NCBI GenBank assembly: GCA_045595165.1
Contig: JAZNZY010000020.1
Span: forward strand, 62,001-126,000
From: SFLA01 sp045595165
GTDB taxonomy: Bacteria; Bacillota; Clostridia; Oscillospirales; CAG-382
Length of the DNA: 64,000 bases
Direction of reading: 5' to 3'
A program made the translations under genes and the position numbers. Below the pieces are notes generated by a model. The model was not told the DNA's origin and did not search any database. It saw only the letters and a list, made by a program, of their open reading frames with translations. Shown here piece after piece: positions 57,369 through 64,000 of the stretch (the first letter of the stretch is position 1; every line of letters begins with the position of its first letter).

Positions 57369-58572
57369 AACATTTTACCTCGATTCCCAAGGATTTAAGT
57401 CCTTCAAAAAAGTGGGGAAAGCTTTTTGATATAGCCTCTGCCCCCTCAATGACTCCGCCCGTAAGAGTGAGTAATACCGCAAGGGACATGACGATACGGT
57501 GATCGTTATGACCGCACAAAGACTCTGTGGGAGCGCGGAATTCTGTTGGGTATACCACTACCGAATCATCGTGTACGGTAACGGAAACGCCGAATTTTTT
57601 TAATTCCTCTGCCATAGCCGTGGCACGGTCGCTTTCTTTAAAGCGCAAGCGCGATGTTCCGTTAAACACGCCGCCATACTTTGCAGCAGCAACCGCAAAC
57701 AAAACGGGGCCGAGGTCGGGACAATCACCTATATGAATAGTAGGAATCCCTGCATTAAGAAGAGAAAAATGTTTTTCGTAAATTTTATCTCCCTGAAGTG
57801 AATCCTCTCTCAAACCAAGTATATTTACGTTTCCGCCCAAAGAATTCAACGCGGCATAAAATGATGCGCCGGAATAATCTCCTTCGACGGTAGTTTCGGC
57901 GGAAACAAATCCCTTGCCGCCTTTTACAAACAGCGTATGATCGTCCGTCCAGCAGGCATCAACTCCGAATTCTTTTAATGCCTGCAACGTAAGCTCGATA
58001 TAAGGGCGGCTCACCACCGGGGGCATTATGTTAACTACACTGTCCTCGCCAAGCAAGGGCAAAGCAAACAACAGACCGCTTATAAACTGACTGCTTACGC
58101 TTCCCGATATACGGTATTCCCCTGCTGTGAGAGGACCTTTGAGAATAACGCTGTTTTTATCCTGAGAAAACACAAAGCTTTTTTCACGGCTCAGCTCCTC
58201 GTATGCATCCAAGGGACGGCGAAAAAGGGACTGAGCCCCTGTAAAAGCAACGTTTTTACCGCACAAAAGTGCCACCGGAATGAGAAAGCGCAACGTGCTT
58301 CCGCTTTCCTTGCAATATAGCGCCTGATCGGGAGAGGCGTTGCAAATATCGGTTCCGTATACGGTTACGGTATCGTTATCATATTCAAATCTCGCACCGA
58401 GGCGGGAAAGACATTCAACTGTCGCCTCCACGTCATCGCAATCGGGAACGCCGTGAACAACGCTCTTGCCTTTTGCAAGGGCGGCGCAAATAAGCATACG
58501 GTGCGCCATACTTTTGGAGTTGGGGGCAGACACCGTGCCCGACGCAACTCCGGGTACTATTTCAACCTTCAT
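57358..58572 (-). CDS. aroA: 3-phosphoshikimate 1-carboxyvinyltransferase (EPSP synthase)
   Basis: Transfers enolpyruvyl from PEP to shikimate 3-phosphate. It is 404 residues, a little short. SAPNSKSMAHRMLICAALA (shikimate-phosphate Lys/Ser), ESGSTLRFLIPVALL, SSQFISGLLFALPL, DYSGASFY, and LRFKESDRATAMAEELKKFG with the PEP Arg are visible. The PEP-binding loop reads KESGSTLRF where many class I enzymes have GNAGTxxR, so it is nearer the class II type. It overlaps aroQ by 11 bases. Confidence 0.95.
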   Translation of the reverse strand: MKVEIVPGVASGTVSAPNSKSMAHRMLICAALAKGKSVVHGVPDCDDVEATVECLSRLGARFEYDNDTVTVYGTDICNASPDQALYCKESGSTLRFLIPVALLCGKNVAFTGAQSLFRRPLDAYEELSREKSFVFSQDKNSVILKGPLTAGEYRISGSVSSQFISGLLFALPLLGEDSVVNIMPPVVSRPYIELTLQALKEFGVDACWTDDHTLFVKGGKGFVSAETTVEGDYSGASFYAALNSLGGNVNILGLREDSLQGDKIYEKHFSLLNAGIPTIHIGDCPDLGPVLFAVAAAKYGGVFNGTSRLRFKESDRATAMAEELKKFGVSVTVHDDSVVVYPTEFRAPTESLCGHNDHRIVMSLAVLLTLTGGVIEGAEAISKSFPHFFEGLKSLGIEVKCYED

Positions 58573-59005
58573 TTTTATATCCTTCCAAAAGATAATCTAT
58601 TGCTTCAAAATATCCGTTTACTCCGTGTCCCGAAATGGTTTTCACACAGACATCTCGGATATAGCTTATTTTTCGAAAATCCTCGCGGGAATCAACATCG
58701 GATATATGAACTTCAACCGTGGGGATCTTTACCGAAGAAACCGCATCACGGAGAGCGATGCTGGTATGGGTGTATGCGCCCGGATTAATAACTATTCCGT
58801 TTACACCCGTAAAGTATGCCTGCTGTATGGCATCTACAAGATCACCCTCGTGATTGGACTGATACTGTGTAATTTCGTTACCCGTGGAAACGCCATATTC
58901 ATTTATACGGTTACACAGCGTTTCAAAGGTTTCCGTTCCATAGTGGGCAGGCTCCCGTATACCCAGCATATTGAGATTCGGTCCGTTTATAACAAGTATT
59001 TTCAA
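58562..59005 (-). CDS. aroQ: 3-dehydroquinate dehydratase, type II
   Basis: Dehydrates 3-dehydroquinate to 3-dehydroshikimate. It is 147 residues, typical for the dodecameric type II enzyme. ILVINGPNLNMLGIREPAHYG has the flexible lid Arg and Tyr, YQSNHEGDLVDAIQQA, INPGAYTHTSIALRDA and VEVHISDVDSREDFR carry the other catalytic and binding residues. It overlaps the aroE/K gene by 4 bases and aroA by 11. Confidence 0.96.
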   Translation of the reverse strand: MKILVINGPNLNMLGIREPAHYGTETFETLCNRINEYGVSTGNEITQYQSNHEGDLVDAIQQAYFTGVNGIVINPGAYTHTSIALRDAVSSVKIPTVEVHISDVDSREDFRKISYIRDVCVKTISGHGVNGYFEAIDYLLEGYKNEG

Positions 59006-60240
59006 TTTAAAAAATCCTTTCCTATGTTCTCAGCCACGCTGACCGCATCGCCATTCACAGCAATACGCTTATGGCAGGTGGAAATATATGTGTTTATACG
59101 CTCGTTATAGCGTTTCTCCACCGCTTCCCTGCTGGATGCCAACGGACGGTCCTCTGTAGGGACAAGCCGGTCTAAGGGGCGGTCGATGAAATATATAATA
59201 CCGTTTCGGCGGAGCGCATTTACGTTTTCATCCCGCAAAACTGTGCCGCCGCCGCAAGAGATAACCACTCCCGAAAGCGCGGACAGCCGCTTGGTTACCG
59301 CAGTTTCCATATCTCTGAAGGCGGTTTCGCCTTTGGCGGCAAAGATTTCGGTTATTTCCGTTCCCGCTTCCTTTACGATCTCTTTGTCTATATCGTAAAA
59401 TTCACGGTTAAGTTTATCTGCAATAAGCTTGCCCACGGTGGATTTTCCGCAACCCGGCATTCCCGTAAGCACGATATTCTGCTTGGATGATTTAAGCTCG
59501 TTGTATATGCTTTCGATAACGGTTTCATCATATTTGACAGATGCAAACAGCTCCGATGCCGCTACAGCCTGATACACCAGCATATACAATCCGCCTTCGG
59601 CAGGTATGCCCTTCTTTCTTGCGGACAAAACCAATTCTGTGGAAAGCGGATTAAACACCGCGTCCACTACCGCGCAAAGGTTGGGAAAAGCATCTATATC
59701 AATAGGCGTATTATCACATTCGGGAAACATTCCCACGGGGGTTGTGTTTATGATAATTTCAGAATCCGACAGTTCTTTGTATGCGTAAGAATATGTTACA
59801 CAGCCTTCCTTGGGAGCACGTCCCACACGATGGATACGCTGTGCGCCCAAAGTCTTTGCAACCGCAAAAGCGGTTTGCGAGGTTCCGCCCGTACCGAGAA
59901 TAAGCACTTTTTTGCCGCAGATACTGCCCGCAGTCCGCTCCACAAGAGCTTTAAGACCCATAAAATCCGTATTATAGCCGTACAAAAGTCCGTTTTTATT
60001 TACGATAACGTTTACAGCACCTATCTCACGGGCAGTTTCGCTTATATAGTGGAGATGGGGTATAACGTCTTTTTTGTAAGGTATGGTAACGTTTATCGCC
60101 TCAAACTCCCGCTCTTCCAAAAATTCGTTTAGTTTTTCACGGGGAATTTCTTTTAAAACGTAATCTGAAGTTTCTAAACGCCTATGTATATCCGGTGAGA
60201 AGCTGTGTCCCAGTTTTTCGCCGATAAGTCCGTATTTCAT
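59002..60240 (-). CDS. aroE-aroK: Shikimate dehydrogenase-shikimate kinase fusion
   Basis: A 412-residue two-domain enzyme doing consecutive steps. Residues 1-255 are AroE: YGLIGEKLGHSFSPDIH, NVTIPYKKDV (catalytic Lys), GAVNVIV, GYNTDFMG (Asp), LGTGGTSQTAFAVA, NTTPVGMFP. Residues 258-412 are AroK: LTGMPGCGKSTVGKLIA (P-loop), YDIDKEIV, FRDMETAV and SCGGGTVL. The AroE Rossmann motif reads GTGGTSQTA instead of GAGGA. ATG 60240 follows GGGAGAATAAT, 1 base past aroC. The kinase P-loop and lid look intact. Confidence 0.95.
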   Translation of the reverse strand: MKYGLIGEKLGHSFSPDIHRRLETSDYVLKEIPREKLNEFLEEREFEAINVTIPYKKDVIPHLHYISETAREIGAVNVIVNKNGLLYGYNTDFMGLKALVERTAGSICGKKVLILGTGGTSQTAFAVAKTLGAQRIHRVGRAPKEGCVTYSYAYKELSDSEIIINTTPVGMFPECDNTPIDIDAFPNLCAVVDAVFNPLSTELVLSARKKGIPAEGGLYMLVYQAVAASELFASVKYDETVIESIYNELKSSKQNIVLTGMPGCGKSTVGKLIADKLNREFYDIDKEIVKEAGTEITEIFAAKGETAFRDMETAVTKRLSALSGVVISCGGGTVLRDENVNALRRNGIIYFIDRPLDRLVPTEDRPLASSREAVEKRYNERINTYISTCHKRIAVNGDAVSVAENIGKDFLN

Positions 60241-60241
60241 A

Positions 60242-61342
60242 TTATTCTCCCTTAAGCCAATCCGTACCGAAGCGTGTGCAAAGTATGTCTGCAAGGGCTA
60301 TTGCCGTTACGCTGTCAACAACCACGCGGGCACGGTGAACGATACAAGGATCGTGGCGTCCCGTAAGGCTCAGCACAGCATTTTCGCCTTTTTTAAGATC
60401 AACCGTGTTCTGAGAAACAAAAACCGACGGTGTGGGCTTTACAGCAGCGCGGAATACAAGGGGCATTCCGTTGGTAATACCGCCGTTTATACCGCCGTTG
60501 TTGTTGGTTTCGGTAGTAACGATCCCGTCTGTATAACGGAATCCATCATTACAAACGCTTCCTCTCATTTGGGAAACGGCAAAACCCGCCCCGAATTCAA
60601 CGCCTTTTATACCGGGAACGCTGAACAGAGCGTGAGATATAACGCTTTCCACAGAATCGAACCAGGGTTCTCCTACCCCTGCGGGAAGTCCGGTCACGGC
60701 AGTTTCCAGAATACCGCCCACGCTGTCGCCCTCCGAAGCTGCACGGGAAATCTCCTCCTGCATAAGAGCGCCTTTCTCTTCGTTAATAACTGCGAACAGA
60801 GAGGTATTCAACTTATCTATGCAAGCGTTAAGGTTTGTATTATCAAATTCCGCATCCTTTATTTGACCGATGGAATGAATGTGCGTGCCGATGTTTATGC
60901 CTTTTGCTTTAAGCGCCTGCATAAGTATGGCACCTGCGGCTACGAGAGGTGCGGTGATACGGCCCGAAAAATGACCGCCTCCGCGGTAGTCCTGAAAGCC
61001 GTGATATTTACAAAACGCAGTATAATCCGCGTGCCCGGGACGGGGAGTTACGGAAAGGGACTCATATTTACTACTGTCTGTATCTCCGTTGGGAATGAGT
61101 ATGCAAATAGGTGTTCCGGTGGTATATCCGTTGAAAACACCGCTGACGATACGGAAATTATCCTTTTCGCTTCTGGGGGTGGATATTTTTCCCCAAGGAC
61201 GTCGAAGGTCCAGACGGGAAGCGATATATTCTTCATCTACGGGAATACCGGGTGCAATTCCGTCGATCACAGCGCCGATCTCTTTTCCGTGGCTTTCACC
61301 GAAAAGTGTAACGGAAATACTGTTACCAAAGGTATTTTTCAT
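60242..61342 (-). CDS. aroC: Chorismate synthase
   Basis: Converts EPSP to chorismate with reduced FMN. It is 366 residues. FGNSISVTLFGESHGKEIG (first catalytic His), RRPWGKISTPRSEKD, RPGHADYTAFCKYHGFQDYRGGGHFSGR (second His and FMN contacts), and GRHDPCIVHRARVVVDSVTA at the C-terminus are all standard. In place between aroB and aroE/K in the operon. Confidence 0.96.
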   Translation of the reverse strand: MKNTFGNSISVTLFGESHGKEIGAVIDGIAPGIPVDEEYIASRLDLRRPWGKISTPRSEKDNFRIVSGVFNGYTTGTPICILIPNGDTDSSKYESLSVTPRPGHADYTAFCKYHGFQDYRGGGHFSGRITAPLVAAGAILMQALKAKGINIGTHIHSIGQIKDAEFDNTNLNACIDKLNTSLFAVINEEKGALMQEEISRAASEGDSVGGILETAVTGLPAGVGEPWFDSVESVISHALFSVPGIKGVEFGAGFAVSQMRGSVCNDGFRYTDGIVTTETNNNGGINGGITNGMPLVFRAAVKPTPSVFVSQNTVDLKKGENAVLSLTGRHDPCIVHRARVVVDSVTAIALADILCTRFGTDWLKGE

Positions 61343-62347
61343 TTACAGTACCTCTCTTAACTGTTTTTCGAAAGCATCCAGCGGGAGCTTTCTGAATTCA
61401 GACGTGCCGATCTCACCGACATACACAACGTTGATATCTGCACCGGAAAGCTTTTTATCGTGACGGATGGCATTGATGACATTTTCTGTGTCAAACTCTG
61501 CGGTAACAGGCAGATAAAGAGCTTTTAAAACGGGAACGAGCCGTGCACGAACAGAAGCGTCGCACATAGGAAGCATACCCAAAGCCACGCATTCGCCGTG
61601 TAAAAGAGTGAGATCCATTGCCGTTTCAATTCCGTGTCCCACCGTATGACCGAAGTTAAGCACACGGCGGAGGGAGGATTCTTTTTCGTCTTGCTCTACA
61701 ACGTTTTTCTTTATAATTATGCTTTTGGTTATTATTTCTTCAAGATTATCCTTTGTTACGCCGTTTTCGATAAGCTCAAAAAGAGATTTATCGCTTGTGA
61801 GCGCCATTTTGACCGATTCTGCAAGTCCGTTGGAAATATGTCTGGCAGGAAGAGTGGACAAAAGATCGGGATCTATAAGCACTTTTTTAGGCTGTTTGAA
61901 CGCGCCGATCACATTCTTCACGCCATCCACGTCAATTGCGGTTTTACCGCCCACGGAAGAATCTACCTGAGAAAGCAAAGTGGTGGGAATATTATAAAAA
62001 TCAACGCCCCGCATATACGTGGCGGCAACGAAGCCCGCAAGATCCCCTACTACTCCACCGCCCACGGCGACAACGCAATCCGTACGGGTAAAGCCGAGAG
62101 AGATCATTTCACCGCAAAGGCGCATATACGAATCAAAGCACTTGGTCGCTTCGCCCTGAGGGAGAGTGACTATATGGGGATGAGCGCAAAATGATGCGAG
62201 AATACCGGAATATTCCGCGGGAACGCCGTCATCCGTAACTATAAGCACCTTGCGGTCAAGAGAAAGATAACGGGACGCGTTTTTAAGACAACCGCGTTCG
62301 ATTATTATATCATAACTGTTTTTTTCAAGTGAAAGAGGTAAAACCAC
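61343..62347 (-). CDS. aroB: 3-dehydroquinate synthase
   Basis: Cyclises DAHP to 3-dehydroquinate with NAD and zinc. It is 334 residues. VAVGGGVVGDLAGFVAATYMRG, PTTLLSQVDSSVGGKTAID, the metal ligands in NGLAESVK, and the two His in NFGHTVGHGIE are present. The start is GTG 62347, just after TTGGAGGCATAAAA; a longer ORF reaching into pheA has no ribosome site and lacks family similarity. It stops 1 base before aroC starts. Confidence 0.95.
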   Translation of the reverse strand: MVLPLSLEKNSYDIIIERGCLKNASRYLSLDRKVLIVTDDGVPAEYSGILASFCAHPHIVTLPQGEATKCFDSYMRLCGEMISLGFTRTDCVVAVGGGVVGDLAGFVAATYMRGVDFYNIPTTLLSQVDSSVGGKTAIDVDGVKNVIGAFKQPKKVLIDPDLLSTLPARHISNGLAESVKMALTSDKSLFELIENGVTKDNLEEIITKSIIIKKNVVEQDEKESSLRRVLNFGHTVGHGIETAMDLTLLHGECVALGMLPMCDASVRARLVPVLKALYLPVTAEFDTENVINAIRHDKKLSGADINVVYVGEIGTSEFRKLPLDAFEKQLREVL

Positions 62348-62364
62348 TTTTATGCCTCCAATAT

Positions 62365-63465
62365 TCAGGAAATATGAGAAAATGAGCCTACAAGCTTCAG
62401 CTTGTCGCAACAGGTGGAAAGCGCGTCCAGCATGGCTTTTCCGTTTTCGGAGTGGATATCTCCCTCTGCTTCAACAAAGAAATAGTATTGCCACAAAAGC
62501 TCCTTCATAGGACGGGAACGCAGAGATTGCATATTATATCCGTATTTACCTATAATATCGACCGCTTCCGCAAGCTTGCCGGCTTCATTTCGAACGGTGA
62601 ACATAAGTATAAACCGATTTTCCATTGCCCTGCCGCTTTTTTGGGTGGGAACGGCGGACAGCACGGCAAAACGGGTAGTGTTGCACTTGCTTTCGTTAAT
62701 TTCACTTTGGGCAACCTCAAGTCCGTAAAGGCTTGCCGCCTCCTCACTGGCAATAGCGGCGGTATGCTTATCTCCCAAATCTGCAACGTACTTTGCGGCA
62801 AGGGCGGTATTGACGTACTCGGAGGTTTCCCACCCCTTTTCCTCAATATATTTGCCGCATTGCATAAGCGCCTGAGGATGGCTTACAACACGGGTTATTT
62901 CTCCGATATCAGTGCCGGGAAGTACGAGAAGATCGTGGGTAACGGAAAGATCAAAGGTAGCGGTAACGTAAAGCGGGCCGGAAAAAAGCATATCGCAAAC
63001 GTTGCCCACATCCCCTGCGCTACTGTTTTCAATAGGAAGGACGGCAGTATCACATTCGCCGTTTACAACCGCATCATACGCTTCGCCAAAGGATGGAAAG
63101 CCTACACGAACCGCATCCGGAAAGATCTTGCCAGCAGCAATAGATGCAAACGCGCCCTTAACGCCGCAATATGCCACCTTCATACCGTTGAACAAACGTC
63201 CCTGATATTTGCAGGAAAGATCGATAACGTCACGCATAAAGGTAACGTAAAAGCTTCTTACGATATCGTCCGCTTCCGAAAGATATTCGGTATTTTTGCG
63301 GATTATCGCCTCTTCTCTGGCTTCGTCCTTAATAGGCAAGCCGTGCTCCATTTTATATTCGGCAACAAGGTGTGACGCTTCCATACGGCGTTTAAAAAGA
63401 CGCGCCATCTCTTTATCGGTTTCATCAATAATTTGTCTTGCGGTGAGTAATCTGTTGTCTTCCAT
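62365..63465 (-). CDS. pheA: Bifunctional chorismate mutase/prephenate dehydratase (P-protein)
   Basis: Makes phenylpyruvate from chorismate in two steps. It is 366 residues: an AroQ-type chorismate mutase helix bundle (about 1-85, TARQIIDETDKEMARLFKRRMEAS region with later EAREEAI), a prephenate dehydratase domain (100-275: AYCGVKGAFASIAA, LPIENSSAGDVGNV, YVTATFDLSVTHDLL, SKCNTTRFAVLS with the catalytic Thr-Arg-Phe), and an ACT domain (285-366, with SLRSRPMKELLWQYYFFVE in place of the Phe-binding ESRP). ATG 63465 or 63483; the shorter start fits the GGAG better. First gene of the operon. Confidence 0.94.
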   Translation of the reverse strand: MEDNRLLTARQIIDETDKEMARLFKRRMEASHLVAEYKMEHGLPIKDEAREEAIIRKNTEYLSEADDIVRSFYVTFMRDVIDLSCKYQGRLFNGMKVAYCGVKGAFASIAAGKIFPDAVRVGFPSFGEAYDAVVNGECDTAVLPIENSSAGDVGNVCDMLFSGPLYVTATFDLSVTHDLLVLPGTDIGEITRVVSHPQALMQCGKYIEEKGWETSEYVNTALAAKYVADLGDKHTAAIASEEAASLYGLEVAQSEINESKCNTTRFAVLSAVPTQKSGRAMENRFILMFTVRNEAGKLAEAVDIIGKYGYNMQSLRSRPMKELLWQYYFFVEAEGDIHSENGKAMLDALSTCCDKLKLVGSFSHIS

Positions 63466-63497
63466 ATTTCTTGGCAACTCCATACAAAATTAAACAA

Positions 63498-63512
63498 GTT
63501 AACAGTGTTAAC
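63498..63512. promoter_or_regulatory. Operator of the aromatic operon
   Basis: GTTAACAGTGTTAAC, a perfect palindrome around a central base, 12 bases downstream of the pheA -10, over the early transcribed region. It matches the site at 63608-63622 at 14 of 15 positions when read on the opposite strand. Confidence 0.75.
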
Positions 63513-63524
63513 ATCTTTTTGAGG

Positions 63525-63553
63525 ATTATACACCCATTTTGAAATAATGTCAA
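63525..63553 (-). promoter_or_regulatory. Promoter of the pheA-aro-tyrA operon
   Basis: Minus strand TTGACA, 17-base spacer, TATAAT. The leader is only about 50 bases, too short for a T-box or a peptide attenuator. Confidence 0.85.
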
Positions 63554-63572
63554 TAGAAACCGATAATTTGCC

Positions 63573-63601
63573 TTGATTTTTTGCGTATTTAATGATAAAA
63601 T
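63573..63601 (+). promoter_or_regulatory. Promoter of the divergent TetR gene
   Basis: TTGATT, 17-base spacer, TAAAAT. The operator follows 6 bases later. Confidence 0.7.
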
Positions 63602-63607
63602 GATGTT

Positions 63608-63622
63608 GTTAACACTGTTATC
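63608..63622. promoter_or_regulatory. Operator at the TetR gene start site
   Basis: GTTAACACTGTTATC, a near-perfect palindrome covering the expected start point of the tetR transcript. It matches the site before pheA. Confidence 0.73.
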
Positions 63623-63641
63623 TGCAACTATGGAGGAAAAT

Positions 63642-64000
63642 ATGCCTTATACGGAGGAATATGTAAATCACGAGGAGCTGAAGAAAGCGCTTATTCTCGC
63701 AGGGATACGCCAGATAGAGCAAAACGGAATTAGCGGTTTGTCACTCAGAAAAACGGCAACTGAATGCGGAGTTTCCTGCGCCGCCCCCTACAGACATTTT
63801 GAAAGCAAGGCAGGACTTATTTTTTCTATAATCGCATATGTAAACGGTCAGTGGTCGTTACTTAAAGAGCAGATATCCGCTTCTTTTAAGAACGATAAAC
63901 GCAAAATGATTATTGAAATATGTGCGGCAACGGTCCTTTTCTGGAGAGCGAATCCCAACTTCCAAAGCGTAATTATGCTTGATGATAAGCTGTTGGACGA
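63642..64000 (+). CDS. TetR/AcrR family regulator, C-terminus beyond the window
   Basis: About 119 residues are visible. The N-terminal DNA-binding domain is clear: ALILAGIRQIEQNGISGLS, RKTATECGVSCAAPYRHFESKAGL. The rest is the start of the ligand domain, too little to predict an effector. The ATG follows TGGAGGAAAAT. It is divergent from the aromatic operon with shared palindromic sites, so it probably represses both itself and that operon. The reading frame is open at the right edge. Confidence 0.9.
   Translation, partial: MPYTEEYVNHEELKKALILAGIRQIEQNGISGLSLRKTATECGVSCAAPYRHFESKAGLIFSIIAYVNGQWSLLKEQISASFKNDKRKMIIEICAATVLFWRANPNFQSVIMLDDKLLD

Noticed and set aside
63466..63524. T-box or attenuator leader before pheA
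   Set aside because: The distance from the -10 to the start codon is about 60 bases, too short for a T-box; no leader peptide or terminator stem is seen.

Overview
The window is a gene-dense stretch (about 62 protein-coding genes plus rnpB) of a low-to-mid GC Gram-positive chromosome. It is most likely an uncultured member of the class Clostridia. The basis is gene content and style: mutS2, DegV/FakA, DAP-type dapF, PadR-DUF2812, DUF3343, M42 peptidases, dockerin-bearing secreted proteins, lipoboxes, strong AGGAGG ribosome sites and TTGACA-17-TATAAT promoters. Genus cannot be told from this sequence. I see no phage, insertion sequence, CRISPR array, tRNA or rRNA gene.

Layout. 1-3.5 kb (minus): YwlC/Sua5 (cut by the left edge), an M18 aminopeptidase and an orphan sugar-binding-type lipoprotein. 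3.6-9.1 kb (plus): the tightly overlapped block phoH-ybeY-era-recO-mutS2. 9.1-13.5 kb (minus): a PadR/DUF2812 pair with its own operators, then a three-part ABC exporter with a methyltransferase. 13.6-15.5 kb (minus): prfB, a small membrane protein and rnpB. 15.6-21.2 kb (plus): murD, three tandem M42 peptidases and a PLP lyase-like enzyme. 21.3-41 kb: many lipid-related genes, namely three alpha/beta hydrolases, a GT2-GtrA glycosyltransferase, a fatty-acid kinase operon (two DegV/FakB, FakA, PlsX), an operon of acyl-AMP ligase-ACP, two PlsC-like acyltransferases, ACP and an LRAT-like protein, and a patatin operon. An SPFH/zinc-ribbon protein and an LDH/MDH-family enzyme lie among them. 40.8-44.3 kb: a two-component system and a secreted orphan that share an operator. 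44.4-53.5 kb: ArsB-like transporter, GH27 alpha-galactosidase with a zinc-ribbon protein and DapF, two secreted proteins (one with a dockerin), DUF3343 plus a cysteine-desulfurase-like enzyme, a flavoprotein and a pseudouridine synthase. 53.6-55.4 kb: DUF4127-dockerin protein. 55.5-63.5 kb (minus): a complete shikimate/Phe/Tyr operon, pheA-aroB-aroC-aroE/K-aroQ-aroA-tyrA-aroF, with a divergent TetR regulator cut by the right edge.

How the genes work together. The aromatic operon covers every step from DAHP synthase to prephenate dehydratase and dehydrogenase. It has almost no leader, and a matching 15-bp palindrome lies at its start site and at that of the TetR gene, so a dedicated repressor is the likely control. 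The FakA/FakB/PlsX operon would turn free fatty acids into acyl-phosphate and feed PlsX-linked phospholipid synthesis. The ligase-ACP/PlsC/ACP/LRAT operon looks like a second, separate acyl-activation and transfer route with its own carrier proteins; I regard it as the best candidate for an undescribed system here. The two-component system has a tandem 11-bp-spaced box at the same distance from the -10 in its own promoter and in that of the secreted orphan gene, which ties that gene to the regulon.
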